From NCBI GenBank assembly GCA_019925095.2, contig JAHHIN020000030.1:4013001-4077000 (forward strand): 64,000 nt of DNA. Reading direction: 5' to 3'. This DNA comes from Dendrolimus kikuchii (Eukaryota; Arthropoda; Insecta; Lepidoptera; Lasiocampidae). This document shows positions 10,806 through 24,743 of this stretch, piece by piece. A program made the translations under genes and the position numbers. The notes beneath the pieces are model-generated. The model worked only from the letters and a program-made list of their open reading frames with translations, did no database searches and had not been told where the DNA came from. Each line of letters opens with the position of its first letter. Position 1 is the first letter of the stretch.

Positions 10806-11439
10806 CTGTAATATATGTGTTTCAGATCATAAGAACCGATCGTTGATTATACAATCGTTTTTAGGCCAACATTGGGCCCTCAGTGGATACCAACACAAAG
10901 AGGACATACCTAGACTATCAGTATAAGCTGACAGTTCTGTTTGGTTGAAAGATTCGACCCCTGTCTCGCAACACGTTAAACTGGCATATAGGACATGAAG
11001 TCTAAACCAGACATAACATAGGAAGGCCTAGTTATCCTACGACTGGTTAGGCTCCTAGCCAAATCATTGTTTAACAATGCTGGAACGATACGAAATCAAA
11101 GCAATTCACTAAGAAGCCAACGACTTTGATGACGTACAACGGTAGATACACTAAATCTCGTTATCGCTCGCCTAGGGCCGATTCAGATCAACTCACAGAC
11201 TTGGGAACCCTATAGTAAAACGCCTTTTGTGAGAGTCGAACGTTGGACTACGATTGGCATCGATGTCTTAAAAACCTCAACACATACTTCACCAGAAGCA
11301 CAACTAGTGAATCTAGTTTATTTGTCGAGTGTAACGTGTCAAAGAAAATATATTGTAAATACATATAAAATGTACCATAGATTATTGTATGTTATTGTAA
11401 ATAGTCTTACATGCAAATAATATACATACTTAAACATGT

Positions 11440-11770
11440 AAATCAGGGTTTATATACATAATAAACCATTAAATAATAAATCCAATAGTATTATGGAATA
11501 TGTATGCATGCAGCATTTATCCACACATATAAATACTTATAAAATATGATATCAATAGATATGCAATTATATACATAGTATCCCATTAACGCATATAAGT
11601 TCAATAGTATTATAGAATATGTATGCATGCAGCATATATCCACACGTACATAAATACTTATAAAGTGGGGTATCAATAGATATGTAATTATATACATAGC
11701 AATCTATTAAAATAGAATTATGGGACTTGGATACATGTAGCATATGTTCATACATAAATAACTAAACTGT
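11440..11770. repeat. AT-rich tandem units of about 120 bp (Repeat A copy 1)
   Basis: Units carry TATGCATGCAGCAT, then TATCCACAC, then ATAAATACTTATAAA, repeated about every 120-130 bp. Related arrays occur at 39410-39850 and 61150-61560 with different unit numbers. Confidence 0.7.
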
Positions 11771-12419
11771 GTATGTAGTAGGTATATATTTATATTATAA
11801 TACAGGTATATTCCTTTAGAATATTGATATTAACCTTATCTTAGAGTTTGGTATATATATTATCATATAAACATTTCATTAAGGCAGAGTACGAATACAT
11901 ATATAATACATACATAAATCTTGGTATCTCGATTCATTACTGATATTGGGCCCAGTATGTATAGATATTTTATGGAATGGGGCTTTAAATATATGTAATA
12001 AATACATAACTCTTGGACTATAATAACACATAAGTGTTAAGATATTTAATTATTGTTTGTATTCCAAGCTTTAGCATTATGTATAGATATTTAGTGATAT
12101 AAGTATTGAACCTATATAATAGTATCTAACCCTTGGACTACGATAACACCAGTGTTATAATATTTAAATTTGTTTATATCACATACATAACAAACTATTT
12201 AACAAGTCCTTGAGATGAACCATTTTAACCCTGTACCATTTTGAATAACCTTCTGCGAAGGAGGCTCGGCTTATTTCATATGTAATGAAAACATAGTTTA
12301 AGGGTAGACATAAACCGTTAAGGTAGCACTGTAAAATTTATTTAAAATTTACTTCGAATTAACCAGTAGATGGAAGACAAGCTTCAGGTTATTTATGATA
12401 ATTCTTAGTTAATTGATTT

Positions 12420-13930
12420 AGTTATTTATACAAGTTCCTATAGATATCATTCAATGTTCCTACCGCCTATTCGATATTTTACAACGCACTATTAATAATG
12501 TATTGGCCAGTTCCTATATATATTATATCTAATGAACGCTTAAATACTTCTAATTAATGATTCATCATCGCATAAATAATAACGTTTTGCCGGTTCCTAT
12601 AGTAGTGCCTAACGAACGTTTCGACCGCCTACCTACTTATAAATAACGCCTAAACCAACGCACTAGCAATAACGTTTTAGCCGTTCCTATCGGTATCTGA
12701 TAGACTTAATTCGCTTACAACTAACGTAACCCTATACGCTTAACCTAAACGTTCCGCTATTTTTCGTTCATATCCATTTATAATTGCCGCACTTAAATCT
12801 AAAGCCGTTCGTATCACTTACAAACTAACGCACCGCAAATTATCGTAAAGCCTTAAAATTATACGTAATTTCTACTTACTTCATTAACCTTATAACTGTA
12901 AACCTACCTATAAATAACGCCTAAATCAACGCACTAGAAATAACGTTATAGCCATTTCTATCAGTATCCGATAGACATAGTTCGCTTACAACTAACGCAA
13001 CACTATACGCTTAACCTAAACGTTCCGCTATTTTTTGTTTATATCTATTTATAATTGCTGCACTTAAATCTAAAGCTGTTCGTATCACTTATAAAGTAAC
13101 GCACCGCAAATTATGATAACGCCTTAAAATTATACGTAATTTCTACTTACTACATTAACCTTATAACCGCCTACCTACCTATAAATAACGCCTAAATCAA
13201 CGCACTAGAAATAACGTTATAGCCATTTCTATCAGTATCTGATAGACATAGTTCGCTTACAACTAACGCAACACTATACGCTTAACCTAAACGTTGCGCT
13301 ATTTCTATTTATATCCATTTATAATTGCCGCACTTAAATCTAAAGCCGTTCGTATCACTTACAAACTAACGCATCGCAATTACCATAACGCCTTAAAATT
13401 ATACGTAATTTCTACTTACTACATTAATCTTATAACCGCCTACCTACCTATAAATAACGCCTAAATCAACGCACTAGAAATAACGTTATAGCCATTTCTA
13501 TCAGTATCTGATAGACATAGTTCGCTTACAACTAACGCAACCCTATACACTTAACCTAAACGTTCCGCTATTTTTTGTTTATATCTATTTATAATTGCCG
13601 CACTTAAATCTAAAGCCGTTCGTATCACTTACAAACTAATGCATCACAATTACGGTAACGCCTTAACACTATATGCAATCTTACTTATTACATTAACCTT
13701 ATAACCGCCTACCTACCTATAAATAACGCCTAAATCAACGCACTAGAAATAACGTTTTAGCCGTTTCCATATCAGTATCTGATAGACGTAATTCGCTTAC
13801 AACTAACGCAACCCTATACGCTTAACCTAAACGTTCCGTTAATTTCGTTTATAACCATTTATAATTGACGCACTTAAATCTAAGGCCGTTTGTATCATTC
13901 TTACAACTAACGCATCGCAATTACCATGTC
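12420..13930. repeat. Tandem array of about 270-bp units (Repeat A copy 1)
   Basis: About five units begin near 12628, 12900, 13171, 13439 and 13708, each with CCTACCTATAAATAACGCC and later CCGTTCGTATCACTTAC. Copy 3 keeps two units (62040-62560). In copy 2 the array is almost gone, and a DNA element sits between its edges. Confidence 0.82.
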
Positions 13931-16892
13931 TTAAAATTATACATCCTCTCCGCCCTACCTACATTACAACCGACTCTGTTATATATTACATTGATAACAT
14001 TTAAATTCTGAATAACATGTATTTTGGTCACAGGTATATACATAGTGCACATTATAAAACCTTTCAGCAAAACAATAAATGCATAAATTAAATATAACTT
14101 GAGAATCCCTGTCAATTTGTTCAAAAACTCACTGAAGTCGGGAGCTCCTGTCCCGACTTACCTTAGTCCTTGGAGATTCTAACACAGAATATCCTATTAG
14201 ACCCACGGCACTGGTCTCCTACACTAAGATACCTCCCGACACTAGGTATTCTACCATCTATACGCAGATCACAATTACTAATTTACAGATTCAATCAAGC
14301 CTACAATACCAGGATTAATTTACACGTAACGGCTCCACTAATATATCATTGTTTTATTTTTTTAAGCAATCTAACGTAATTCAACAATATTTAAAGCAAA
14401 TCTATACCCCTTTTATTCTACATTTGTTTAACTAAATTTGTTGCATCAGACATGTCTTGCAGGAAATAATTTATTCGTTTATGTTATACAGATCTGAATT
14501 AATTTTACATCAAATTTTATTATAACTTAACCGAAACGATTGCTTTATAAAACTTAAAAATATTAAATTCCCTAGACAAACCATCTCTTAAAATTGTATA
14601 TTTTAAATTGGATTTTATATCGTTTAATTTCCTGTATAATTTTTATTTCCTCATTTTTTTATATCAAATTAAGAAGGTAGATTTATTTTTGAATATTTTT
14701 AATATATTCATCGTCGTTTCATTTAGCGAATCAATGTATTTATTTTTCGATGATTTAAAAGAAGGTAGACTTTATTTAACGCGACGTCTTATGATTATAT
14801 TAAAATATTACATTATTTCCCGTATTAATTTGGTAAGGAACAAGAATTTAGAAATAATATTACACGAGCCGTTTATATGATTTTAAAGCAAATTAAACAA
14901 TCGTTTATTAATTAAAATCGCATGAACTCACGTAATTTCTTACATTTTAAAATTTGCTCAACCACGACTATAAATTACACTTTTGATTTTGATTTAATTA
15001 GAACCTGATTGAATCACCTAGCTATTCTATTCTAAATCGAAATATAAATGATTTAACTTTACCGCAGGCCTCCTCGACGACGCAGCACTATTGAATTATT
15101 TAAATTTTTATTTAATTTGATAATTAATTACCGGCGCAGAGCGGCAGCGCTTCGCCCTAGGAATGGTCACTAGAAGGTGCTAGTAACCGACTAGCAGCAC
15201 TTCGTGGTAGGAGAATATCACGTCGACTGTCTCAATTCTTCTCCACCCCTTGGTATTTATATTTTTTTCACCAGTCCCCGTAACTTTCCTACTATTGCAT
15301 CATCTTTCCCCCCCAATGCACCCCCTCGTACTTTCACCACTTATTTTTAACCAATCATAAAACAGCATTGCTTTTTACATGTTATTTTGTAAAATGAGAA
15401 ACTTCGAATCATTGTATTATAATAAAACCTTTTTAAACTATTTTGCTATCTTCTGATATAAATATTTTATACGTATTTCTAATAATTACCGAAATATTCC
15501 ATATTAAATGATCCGACATCGCTAAAAGCGCCCCCTACTTAGCATTCGTATTTTGTATTTTCCTTTCAATAATTTCTTGTTTTCCTACCTATGACGTTTA
15601 TTACTTTATGCACTATTAATTACTTAAATTTTAACTATTTTATCTAATCAAAAATAGATATATTTCTTTAATAATGTAAATTAACTATAAAATGCTAATT
15701 CCTTATTTTTTGAAACTACCCTCTTTTATCTTTCTCAAATTTAATTATTTCCTATTTCACATAATTAATCATTTCCTAATTATATTCATCATAGAATTTT
15801 TAACATTTAATTACTAATTTGTGTACATAAATTTATATTTTTAATTGTAATAACTAATTGTATACTTATAAACCTATATTGATAATTTCTTATCTTTATT
15901 GTGAAGTGTTATCGGCTAAATTATTTCAGTTTATTCCTTTTATCTTTAAATTTCCAATTCTAATCGGCTTTTGCAAGTGATGTTACTTCTTCTACATTAA
16001 TCTAGCATATCTATTCATAAGTTTCTTAACTCTTAACTCCGTTTTAACAAGGTAAAATAACTTAAATCGTTTTTGTGAGTTTTCCCTTCTAAATCACATT
16101 TCTTTTTTTACCAATAACTTATTCATTCTCTAACATTTCTAAAATTTGTTAATTATACTACGATATACATGTTATCTAACGTCTGCAAATCACTAACTAC
16201 TTACTCCAGTTTGTAAACTTTATTCATATTTTGATTTCATAACATAAATGTCTATTTTTCCAGAGATATGCTTTTGTTCTTTGAACTTGCTTATCAAATG
16301 CAAAACACATACTTCTTTACGGAACCCAAGAACGACACGCTCTTCACAAACATATACTGAAGTGTATATTCAGCAAATAAGAAGAAGAATCCTAAAGTTT
16401 TAGCTATTTTCCCAGAATGTGTTTTGACTACTACACTAATCAATGAATCCTGCATTCCCAACATAATAAAGGTAATATATTTTGTTAATTCATCATAGAT
16501 TAGATGCTTGTGGTTATTTCTAATGCATTTTGCATGCCCTAATCTCTGAATTTCGGAAGAAAATCAGAATTTCAAAATGCAACGCCCCTATGTTAACATA
16601 TTTTTGTTTCAGCGCCATCTATTATCGCACGCTGAAACTACATGAAAATGAAGAATGTCTGACAACGATTTATACGAATTAACCAATTTAATGACGCCAG
16701 ATGTCATCGTTCTTGATTTAATTTTAATATATCTTATTAAAAGAATGTCATTATCATTTTTATTAATCAATATTCGATTGATCGAATATGTAATTTAATA
16801 TATTCAATAAAATACACAGTTCTCACATGTAATCAATGTCTTTAATTGAAATATTGATTATTTTATTTACATATATGGTTTTAATCGTATTT

Positions 16893-19800
16893 TTATATCA
16901 AAACCCCCACCTTTGACAACGTCGGGTCCGTCACACACTCTTCGTCTGGAGTAGGATTTTTCTTTGTTCTTTTACGGCGCGCGGCTGCCACCTTGTTCGT
17001 GGGTCGTTTACATAGTCTGATAAATTGAAGTACGCGTCCCATTGTTCTCACTATGGTAGTCCAACGTGAGAAACGTTTGAAGTCGATGACGATGACGTCG
17101 TTGCCTTCCGTTAATGTCGCGCACTTTTCTTCTCCGGTGGTTGGCACCTCGGTCTTCGTTTCTTGCGGCCATTTTTCTATGTCAAGATACAGGAACTTGG
17201 GGCTCGTAAACCACCTGTGTTGTGGGTTGAAGTCGCTCGGTGTTTTACGCGTTGCGTCGTCTGCAACGTTCTGCGCCGAGGGTAACCATCGCCATTCATT
17301 CTTCTTAGTGAGGTCTTCTATTTCGGCGAGGCGATGGGCCACGAACGTTTTGTAAGTTCGCGGTTCCGCTCGAATCCATGCTAGCGTAGTGCGTGAGTCG
17401 CTCCAGTATGTGTGACGGTGTAATTCCCAGTCGTGTCCCTCTTGCACGGACTTGCTCAGGCGGGCTCTCAGGACGGCCGCTTGGAGTTCGAGTCGCAGAA
17501 TGGAAACTGGTTTCGTTGGTGTCACGCGACTTTTAGCTGCCGCTATCATGACGTTGACCCGGCCGTCCGCCCGTGTCGTGCGTATGTATACAACCGCAGC
17601 GTATGCCTCTTCACTAGCGTCGACGAATGTGTGCAACTCCCTGATCGCTGCCGGTGAATATTCGTAGCAGCGTGGAATACGTAAGTCAGGTAGAGATATC
17701 AAGTCTCTCAGCCAACTTTTCCATTTGTCTTGCAGTTCCTCCGGGATGACTTCGTCCCATGTTGTTTTGTATTTCCATGTATCTTGCATGATGCGTTTCG
17801 CCGGTGTGGTGAGGGGGGAAATGAACCCCAGGGGGTCGAATATCGACATAATGAGTCCTAGTGCTTCTCTCTTCGTCGGCATTCGACTCCCCTCCAATAC
17901 TTCTGCCGGAACTCTTCTCTGATTGACACGAAAGCCAAGCGTGTCTTCTCTCACGTGCCACATCAGACCCAATGTTTTTTGTATTTCACTCCCGCCGATT
18001 TCAACGGTGGTTTGACCGGATGGCGCGAAGCTTGAAATCGCCTCCTTATAATTGGAGGTCCACCCTCGGAGTTGGAAACCCGCTCGCCGCTGTATGTTGT
18101 CAACGGCAGCTGTCATTTTCCTGGCTTCTTCAACTGTTTGAAGGCTTTGCAGATAGTCGTCCATGTAATGATTGACCACTATCGCCCTCGCCGCTTCTCT
18201 GTCTTCATTTTCAAATTCCCTTGCAGTCCTGTTTTTCACGTACAAGGCTACGCAAGGCGAAGACGTTGCACTAAAGATGAGCGACGTCATTCTATATTCC
18301 TCTGGGGGCTCGCTATCGCGGCGGTTGCCACGCCACAGAAAGCGTAATGCATCCCTGTCGGCTTCTATGATCTTCACTTGCATGAACATTTCCTTTATGT
18401 CGGCAGACACTGCCACTGGATACTGCCGGTACTTCATGATGACTCCCGGTAGTGATCGAAGAAGGTCGGGTCCAGGCAGCAACATATCGTTCATACTTCT
18501 GCCATGATACTTGGCGGCTGCGTCGTGGACCACCCTTATTTTCTCCTTGTCTGGATTCACGACGGCGAAGTGGGGAAGATACCACGTCCTCCCGCTGGTG
18601 GGGGGAGTGGAGGCGCGCTCGGCGTAGCCTGACAACATTAAATTTCCAATTCGCTCTTCATACTTCGCTTTAAGCTCTTCATCGCGATCCAATTTCTTTT
18701 CTAAGTTCTGAAGTCTCTTCAATGCATTTTCATAATTATTTGACATAGGTGAACTTTCATCTTTCCATAAAAGTCCCGTTTCAAAATGTCCATTTTCCAA
18801 ACGACGAGTTTTCTTTTCCAAAATTTCCAAAGCGCGTTGTTGTGGATCGCTAACCTGCGTCCTGGGTTCGATTCCCAATGATTCCAACTCGAAATATTTT
18901 TTCATAATTTCTTCAAGCGGGTCGTGGTCTTCTTCCATCATGCTCAAGTGTGAGCAGAACACGACCGGCGATGTGGTTGAGGTGCGGCAGCCGTGCAGCA
19001 CCCAACCCAGCTGCGTACGAGAGGCGACCGGTTGGTGACGCGGGCCTTTACGTACTTCATTTGAAATAATCAGCTCCCAATTATCTTGGCCGATTAGTAT
19101 CTTCGGTGTAGCCCTTTCGTAGATGAGTACATTTTCTATCTCCTGCAGATGTGCACAGCCCTGCACATCGCTCCGGTGAACAGTCTGGCTGAAGAAGCTC
19201 ATGTTCTTTATTGTGCGAGCGTCCCTCAGTGTGTGTTCTTCTGTTTCGTATGAGCCTCTTATCCTGGCGGACACTCGCATGCTATAGTCATGCGATGATT
19301 CTTCACCGTTGACCCCCTGCATCTTCATGGGGTCCCGTGGTCCGCTAAATCCCAGTTGCTCGGCCAGCTGCGCATCAATAATGGTCACGGTGCTGCCTTC
19401 GTCCAATAGTGCGTAGGTGTGACGACTGCCCCTCGGTCCGGTTATAGCGACCGGGGCCACCTTCAGATAGGCACGTCGTTGGTTTCTTCCATCATTGATA
19501 ACGCTGTTGATCGCGGACGCTAACACTTCTCCCGCCGGTTCTGACGTCACACTCACTGCACTTGGACTTACCTCGTTAACTTCAGGTCTTCTTTGGTGAT
19601 GCAGCAAGCGGTGGTGGTGTAGCGTACACCTTTCCACCCCACACGGCGGGGCGCGGCACGAAGAACGTCGATGCCTACGTCGCAGGCAGCGGAAGCACAC
19701 TTTACACTTTTTGGCTAAGTCCCACCGCGCGCTCACATCCGCACCGACGAACTTGCGGCAATCGCTAAGTTTATGATCGCGTTTGCAGACTGGGCACGGT

Positions 19801-20970
19801 TCACTTTTTCTCATATTCACGCGTTCACTGTCGTTGTTCACTATGTGTATGTGCTCCGTCCTCCTTTTGGATCGTGCCATCTCGCTCTCGCGTTCGATCG
19901 GTGCATACGCGGCGCACTTGTCTGCCTCTTCATTCAGGAAGCTCGCAAGTTTCTTAAGTTCCGGAACCCCTTCGGTCTTCACAGCTGCATAGTCGTACCA
20001 CTTGTTCCTCACGATTGGAGTCAGCTTCTCCACTGCCGTGCGTAGTATCTCTGGGCTATGTAAATACTGCGGCTTGTTCAATACTTCAATTGTTGCTACT
20101 AGGTTTGCCATCTTGTTGGTAAATAAGCACAAGTCCCGAGGGCTGTCGGTGACTCGTGTCCATGTCTTCATTTTCTCCATTTCTCCCAGCACAAGGGCAT
20201 CTGGACGGCCGAACCTTCTTTCCAATGCCTTCAAAATATCTTCAGGCCCCGTCTGGGTAATCAGCAGGGCACTGACGGCCTCCAGTGCGGCTTCCCTTAG
20301 GCTTCTACGCAGGCGCGCGACGTTCTCCCCTGCTGAGAAGCTCCCTCCCGATTCCCGAAAGGCTGCCTGGAAGGACAGCCATTCGCCACTATTTCCATTA
20401 AAAGTCGGGAGTTCTTGCATGTATCGCTGCGCCTGCCTTGTGCTCGTTCGCGCCGCTTCAGTGATCGCTTCAGCCAGTGACGTCACATCCATGACGTTTG
20501 TACGTGCAGGCGGGCCTCGTTCTGAGACCCGTTGTCCGCGTGCCATATTTCCGACGTGGACGCCCTGTCCCTGTTCATTCATTCTCCCTATATCGCTGGC
20601 TAACGTCGCTGGGGCGGGGGGGGGGGGTTTCTGTGGCATGCGGTTCCTGCGTTTGCGGCAGTCTCTCGAACCACATGTCCACTCTTCTTGATGGTAGTTC
20701 GCTTTCTTCGATGACGTCATCATCGTCCGATGACTCGGCTTATAGCCTATTTATTCTCGCTTGTTCGAGTTCAACGGCTGCCTCCAACTGTTTCAACTTC
20801 AATGCGGCTAGTCTCTCTTTGGCTTCCAGCTCGGCAACTCGTCTGCGGGAAGTCGTGGAGCGTAGTGACTGCGGTCTTGAAGTTTCTTCTAGAGTGCATT
20901 CTTTTCTGCGAAGTATTTCGCGTAAAACTGGCGGTGGTTGCGGCTGCAAATCCGTAACAGAGACCGGCAT
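16893..20970 (-). pseudogene. BEL/Pao gag-pol, broken and lacking integrase (BEL-3)
   Basis: Read on the minus strand, gag probably begins at ATG 20970 (MPVSVTDLQ) and meets an in-frame TAA at 20740-20742. The frame continues beyond it, and a run of about ten C (plus-strand G, near 20618-20628) then shifts the reading into a second frame that stays open to 16893. That part has the BEL gag domain (LPTFNGNSGEW), the cysteine/histidine knuckles (CPVCKRDHK, CFRCLRRRH), protease LLDEGSTV, reverse transcriptase with YMDDY near 18160 and RNase H (HTFVDAS). It ends before integrase: the last 14 or so codons are read from the edge of Repeat A (from 16935 leftward), so that insertion truncated it. It is clearly more GC-rich than its surroundings. 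The homopolymer shift could be an assembly error, but the stop and truncation make this copy dead. Confidence 0.88.
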
Positions 20971-21165
20971 TGTTGCTTTTACTGTCGTTGCCGACGCCGT
21001 TGGCGTTGCTTTTACGGCAGTTAAAATATGTATTATAAACTTTATAACAAAAATACACAAGACTGTCACATATACATATAACTGAACACACTAGTTAAGT
21101 TACACTTATTTAAATAGCTCTCACCTAAAAATTACTTTCTAAGTTTAAAAAAGTTACATTAAATA
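20971..21165 (-). other. Junction between BEL-3 leader and Copia 3' end
   Basis: No gene is seen. A match to the Copia 5' LTR (24744-24924) was looked for and not found, so the Copia 3' LTR is missing. No BEL-3 5' LTR can be delimited either. Confidence 0.4.
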
Positions 21166-24100
21166 TTAGATGAAATTCAATATTCCAATTTTATTTCTAA
21201 GATATTGATATTTATCTTTAGGCAAGGCTTTAGTAAACAAATCAGCATATTGTTCTTTAGTATATACATAATTTAAATCTATTACTTTCTGAATATATTT
21301 TTCTTTAACAAAATTATATTTAACATGTATATGCTTGCGACGCTTATGATAGTCCACATTTTTAATTAAACATATTGCACTTTGACTATCTATGTTTAAA
21401 CACACTGAATTTTGTTTAAATGCATCAATGTCAACTAACAGAGCTTTCAGCCATAAAGCTTCCTTTGTTGCAGAACATGCAACCATAAATTCGGCTTCAG
21501 TGGTGGACAGTGCCACACTTTGTTGAAGTTGTGTTGCCCATGTTATAGCAGCTCCATTTTTCATGAACACATATCCTGTCAATGAACGACGAGTGTTCGG
21601 ATCTTTGGCATAATCTGCATCACTATAGCCTTCTAGAATGTTGTTCTCCTTTGATGTATAACATAAACCAAAATTCTTGGTTTCTTTTAAATATTTCATT
21701 ATCTTCTTAACAACGTTCCAATGTGTGTGGTCATAATTATTAAGGTATCTACTCACCAGATTGACACCATACATAATATTTGGTCTCCTTACTATTGCTA
21801 GATGCATCAATCACCCAACAGCTTCTCTGTACTGGATATTCTTGTCTGGAGGCTCGATGCTTTTCTCCAAGGTAGTATGAGGGTCAACTGGAATAGCATT
21901 GCAGTTAGCATTATGCATATTAAATTTATACAATAGTTTCTCAATACATTTTGACTGGTGAATGAAGATACATCCTTCAGATTTTTCAAACTGTAGTCCT
22001 ACAAAATTATTTCCTTCACACTGTTTAATTTTAAAAAATTTCTGTAATTCACACATAACTGTGTTTAAAGTTTCATTGGAACAAGACAATAAGAGACCAT
22101 CATCTACATATAATAATAAATATACCTTATTATTGTTTATATGTCCTATATAAACACACTTGTCAGCATGACTGTTTGTAGAACCAAATTTCTTTAAGAA
22201 GTTATCAAACTTATGATTCCAGCACCTTGGTGCTTGTTTGAGACCATAAAGTGAACGGTTAAGTTTACATACCATGTTTGGTGGAGTTTCCAAACCTTGT
22301 GGTGGTGACATGTAGATATCCTCTTTAATCTCTCTATATAAAAAAGCAGTTTTTATGTCAAATTGCATTATTTGCAGGTTATTCTGAGCAGCTTCAGACA
22401 GTAACACTCTTATGGAATCATATCTCACAATAGGTGAAAATATCTCATTGTAATCTATGCCTTGTTTTTGTGAACAGCCCTTAGCACATAGTCTAGGCTT
22501 AAACAGCAAACCAGATGGCTCGTTTTTAATTTTAAAAACCCATTTGCAGCCAATTGTTCGCACTCCTTTTGGTTTTTCAATCAAATCCCAAGTATTATTT
22601 TCGGTGTGTGCTTTTCTTTTTCTCTCTTCTTCAATAGACTGTTTCCATTTTTCTGAATTTACATTTTCCAGAGATGTCGCCTCACTATATGTTTCTGGAG
22701 TATCTTGTTGTTCTGTAAATTTATCTGAACACAAATATGTATTAATATCATAATTTTGTTCTCTCAACTTTCTAGCCTTTGCTCTAGTTATGACATTTTG
22801 TTTTTCTTCTTGATTTATTGTTAAATCAGGCTCATATAAAGACTCTTCCGGTGAGCAGTAAGAATCATCTTCATCTTGTTCAAAGAAATGTTTTAAAGAG
22901 CTATCAAATGAAAGATTTTCATGTGTGTCAGACTGTAATACTGACTCAGACAATGGAATCAAGGCACAGTTTCTTTCGACTGAGTTTTCAAAAAATACTA
23001 CATCTCTACTGATCAAAACTTTTCTGGTTTCAGGATCTATTAATCTATATCCTTTAGTTTGTTCACTATAACCAATAAATATCATCTTACTTGCCTTTTT
23101 ATCCCATTTCTTCAATTTTTCTTTCGGTATGTGCACCATGGCTTCGCATCCAAAAATGTTCATATGGTTTATATTAGGCTTCTTACCAGTCCATATTTCC
23201 TCAGGTGAACAGTATGCAATAGCTCTTGTTGGACAGCGGTTGGTTATGTATGCAACTGTTGAAACCGCTTCAGCCCAATACTGCTTCTGTAATTTAGCAT
23301 TAATTAACACGCACATCTGGCTCTCTCAACCATAGTGCGATTCATCCTCTCCGCTAAGCCATTTTGTTGAGGTGTGTATGGGGTGGACATTTGATGAGTA
23401 ATGCCAGCCATTTTCAGATATCTTTTAAACTCATTACTTAAATATTCTTTGCCATTATCTGTTCGAAAAATCTTTATGGTTAAATTAAGTTGATTTTCCA
23501 ATAATGCTTTAAATTCTTTAAATTTTTCAAAAACATCAGACTTGTTACTTAATAAATAAACAAATAATTTCCTGGTGTAATCATCGATGAAGGTAATGAA
23601 GTAGCGAGCCCCTCCAAGTGACTGAACTTCCATCGGCCCACACACATCTGAATGAATAAGTTCTAGCATATTTTTAGCTCGGGAACCTTCAGATGGAAAT
23701 GGATTTCTTGTTTGTTTTCCTTCCAGGCATTATATACAACTGAAATTGTGTTTATTTTCAATCTTAATTCCTGTAGACTCAGATAATTTATTCAAATCTT
23801 CAAAGTTAAGATGTGCCATTCTCTGGTGCCATATATAGTATTCATTCTCTTTTGTTGTTAATATGTATGCTGAATCACTGTGTGTATTAAGCCTGTACAT
23901 ATTATTCAATAATTTTCCAGTGGCAACTTCATCATTGTTTTTGTTATATATCTTACAACCTTGTCTTCCAAATTGCACATGATAGCCATTTTTTATCAAT
24001 TGACTAACAGAAAGAAGGTTTGTAGCAAGCTCAGGCACAAAGAGAACATTTTGTACCATAATTTTATTTATTTTTCCACTTTTATCAATTACTCTTAAAT

Positions 24101-24577
24101 TCACCTTTCCACAAGACTTTACAGTTAATTTCTTGTCATCAGCTACTTTGATAGTGCTTATCGGAGGTGTAGTTACATCATAGAGCCAGAATTTCTTACA
24201 TCTTGAAGAAGTTTAGTCTTGACAGAGTCAGCGGTGATAGCCATACCGGAGCTTTCGAGGGCCATGATCATTGGTCTGTACATTTCAGGTAGACCAGCGA
24301 GTAATAATGTTCCAAGCCATTCATCATTTACTTGACAATCAATATTCCTCAATTTGTGGGCTGTTGTCATTATTTTATTCACATAGTCTTCTATGTTTTG
24401 ACAACTTTCTAAGGTTGTTGTGACTAAGTCTCTCAACAGACCTACCCGTCTCGTTAAACCTTTATCATCAAAGGCTTTTGCCAGGTTTTGCCAGACTTCT
24501 TTAGATGTTTTTGCCCAGGTTGGATAGTTTTCTCTTCCAGTTAGCTTTTCAATAGCAATCATCGTATTATTTGACAT
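21166..24577 (-). pseudogene. Copia-type gag-pol, several lesions
   Basis: The start is placed at ATG 24577 (MSNNTMIAIEKL), the usual Copia gag opening. Gag then lacks a central block: the text jumps from NYPTWA to KTSKEVW in frame. A second deletion near 24173 removes the zinc knuckle and the protease active site. Downstream come the GAG-pre-integrase region, an in-frame TAA at 23728-23730, integrase (FITFIDDY, then FRTDNGKEY, then NGLAERMN), a frameshift near 23310, reverse transcriptase with LLLYVDD at about 22100, an in-frame TGA at 21808-21810, and RNase H (STTEAEF) to the stop at 21166. The domain order integrase before reverse transcriptase is diagnostic of Copia. With two deletions, two stops and a frameshift it cannot encode a working polyprotein. 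Confidence 0.9.
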
Positions 24578-24729
24578 TTTAAATGTAATTTTATAAGTGT
24601 GGCACGGCAAGACGAACAATACAGCAGAACAATACAGCACGTTGAGTTTTAATTTTCAAATCACTTTACTAATGCGAAATATTACTTTATTTATATTACT
24701 AATTATATTTAATTGCACAATCAGGAGGC

Positions 24730-24743
24730 CTGGGCCCATAACC
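24730..24743 (-). promoter_or_regulatory. Copia primer-binding site, half-tRNA type
   Basis: On the minus strand GGTTATGGGCCCAG follows the LTR directly. It is complementary to the anticodon arm of initiator tRNA-Met, the half-tRNA primer known for Copia elements, rather than to a tRNA 3' end. Confidence 0.75.

Larger units (their letters stand above)
8793..16935. mobile_element. Repeat A copy 1 (large, no recognised coding function), left end truncated
   Basis: It matches 36908-45390 (copy 2) and 57745-62677 (copy 3) over most of its length, with substitutions and small indels. The left terminal 130 bp or so seen in the other copies (start TGTAACATCC) is missing. The right end, GGGTCCGTCACA, falls at 16935 directly against the BEL-3 reading frame, so Repeat A cut that frame. 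It contains three internal tandem arrays, listed separately. No reverse transcriptase, transposase, integrase or capsid motif was found on either strand. On the minus strand the ends read TGTGACGGAC...ATGTTACA, that is TG...CA as in LTR-type elements, but no internal direct repeat was found that would act as an LTR. Confidence 0.85.

Noticed and set aside
14608..14880. 90-codon frame, partly kept in copy 2 of Repeat A (43128-43319)
   Set aside because: AT-rich, different starts, no recognisable domain; similarity is explained by the repeat itself.
20002..20691. 229-codon plus-strand frame
   Set aside because: It is the antisense of the BEL-3 gag; GC-rich coding DNA often leaves long open antisense frames. 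No domain seen.
20971..21165. Copia 3' LTR
   Set aside because: No match to the 181-bp 5' LTR could be found here by eye.
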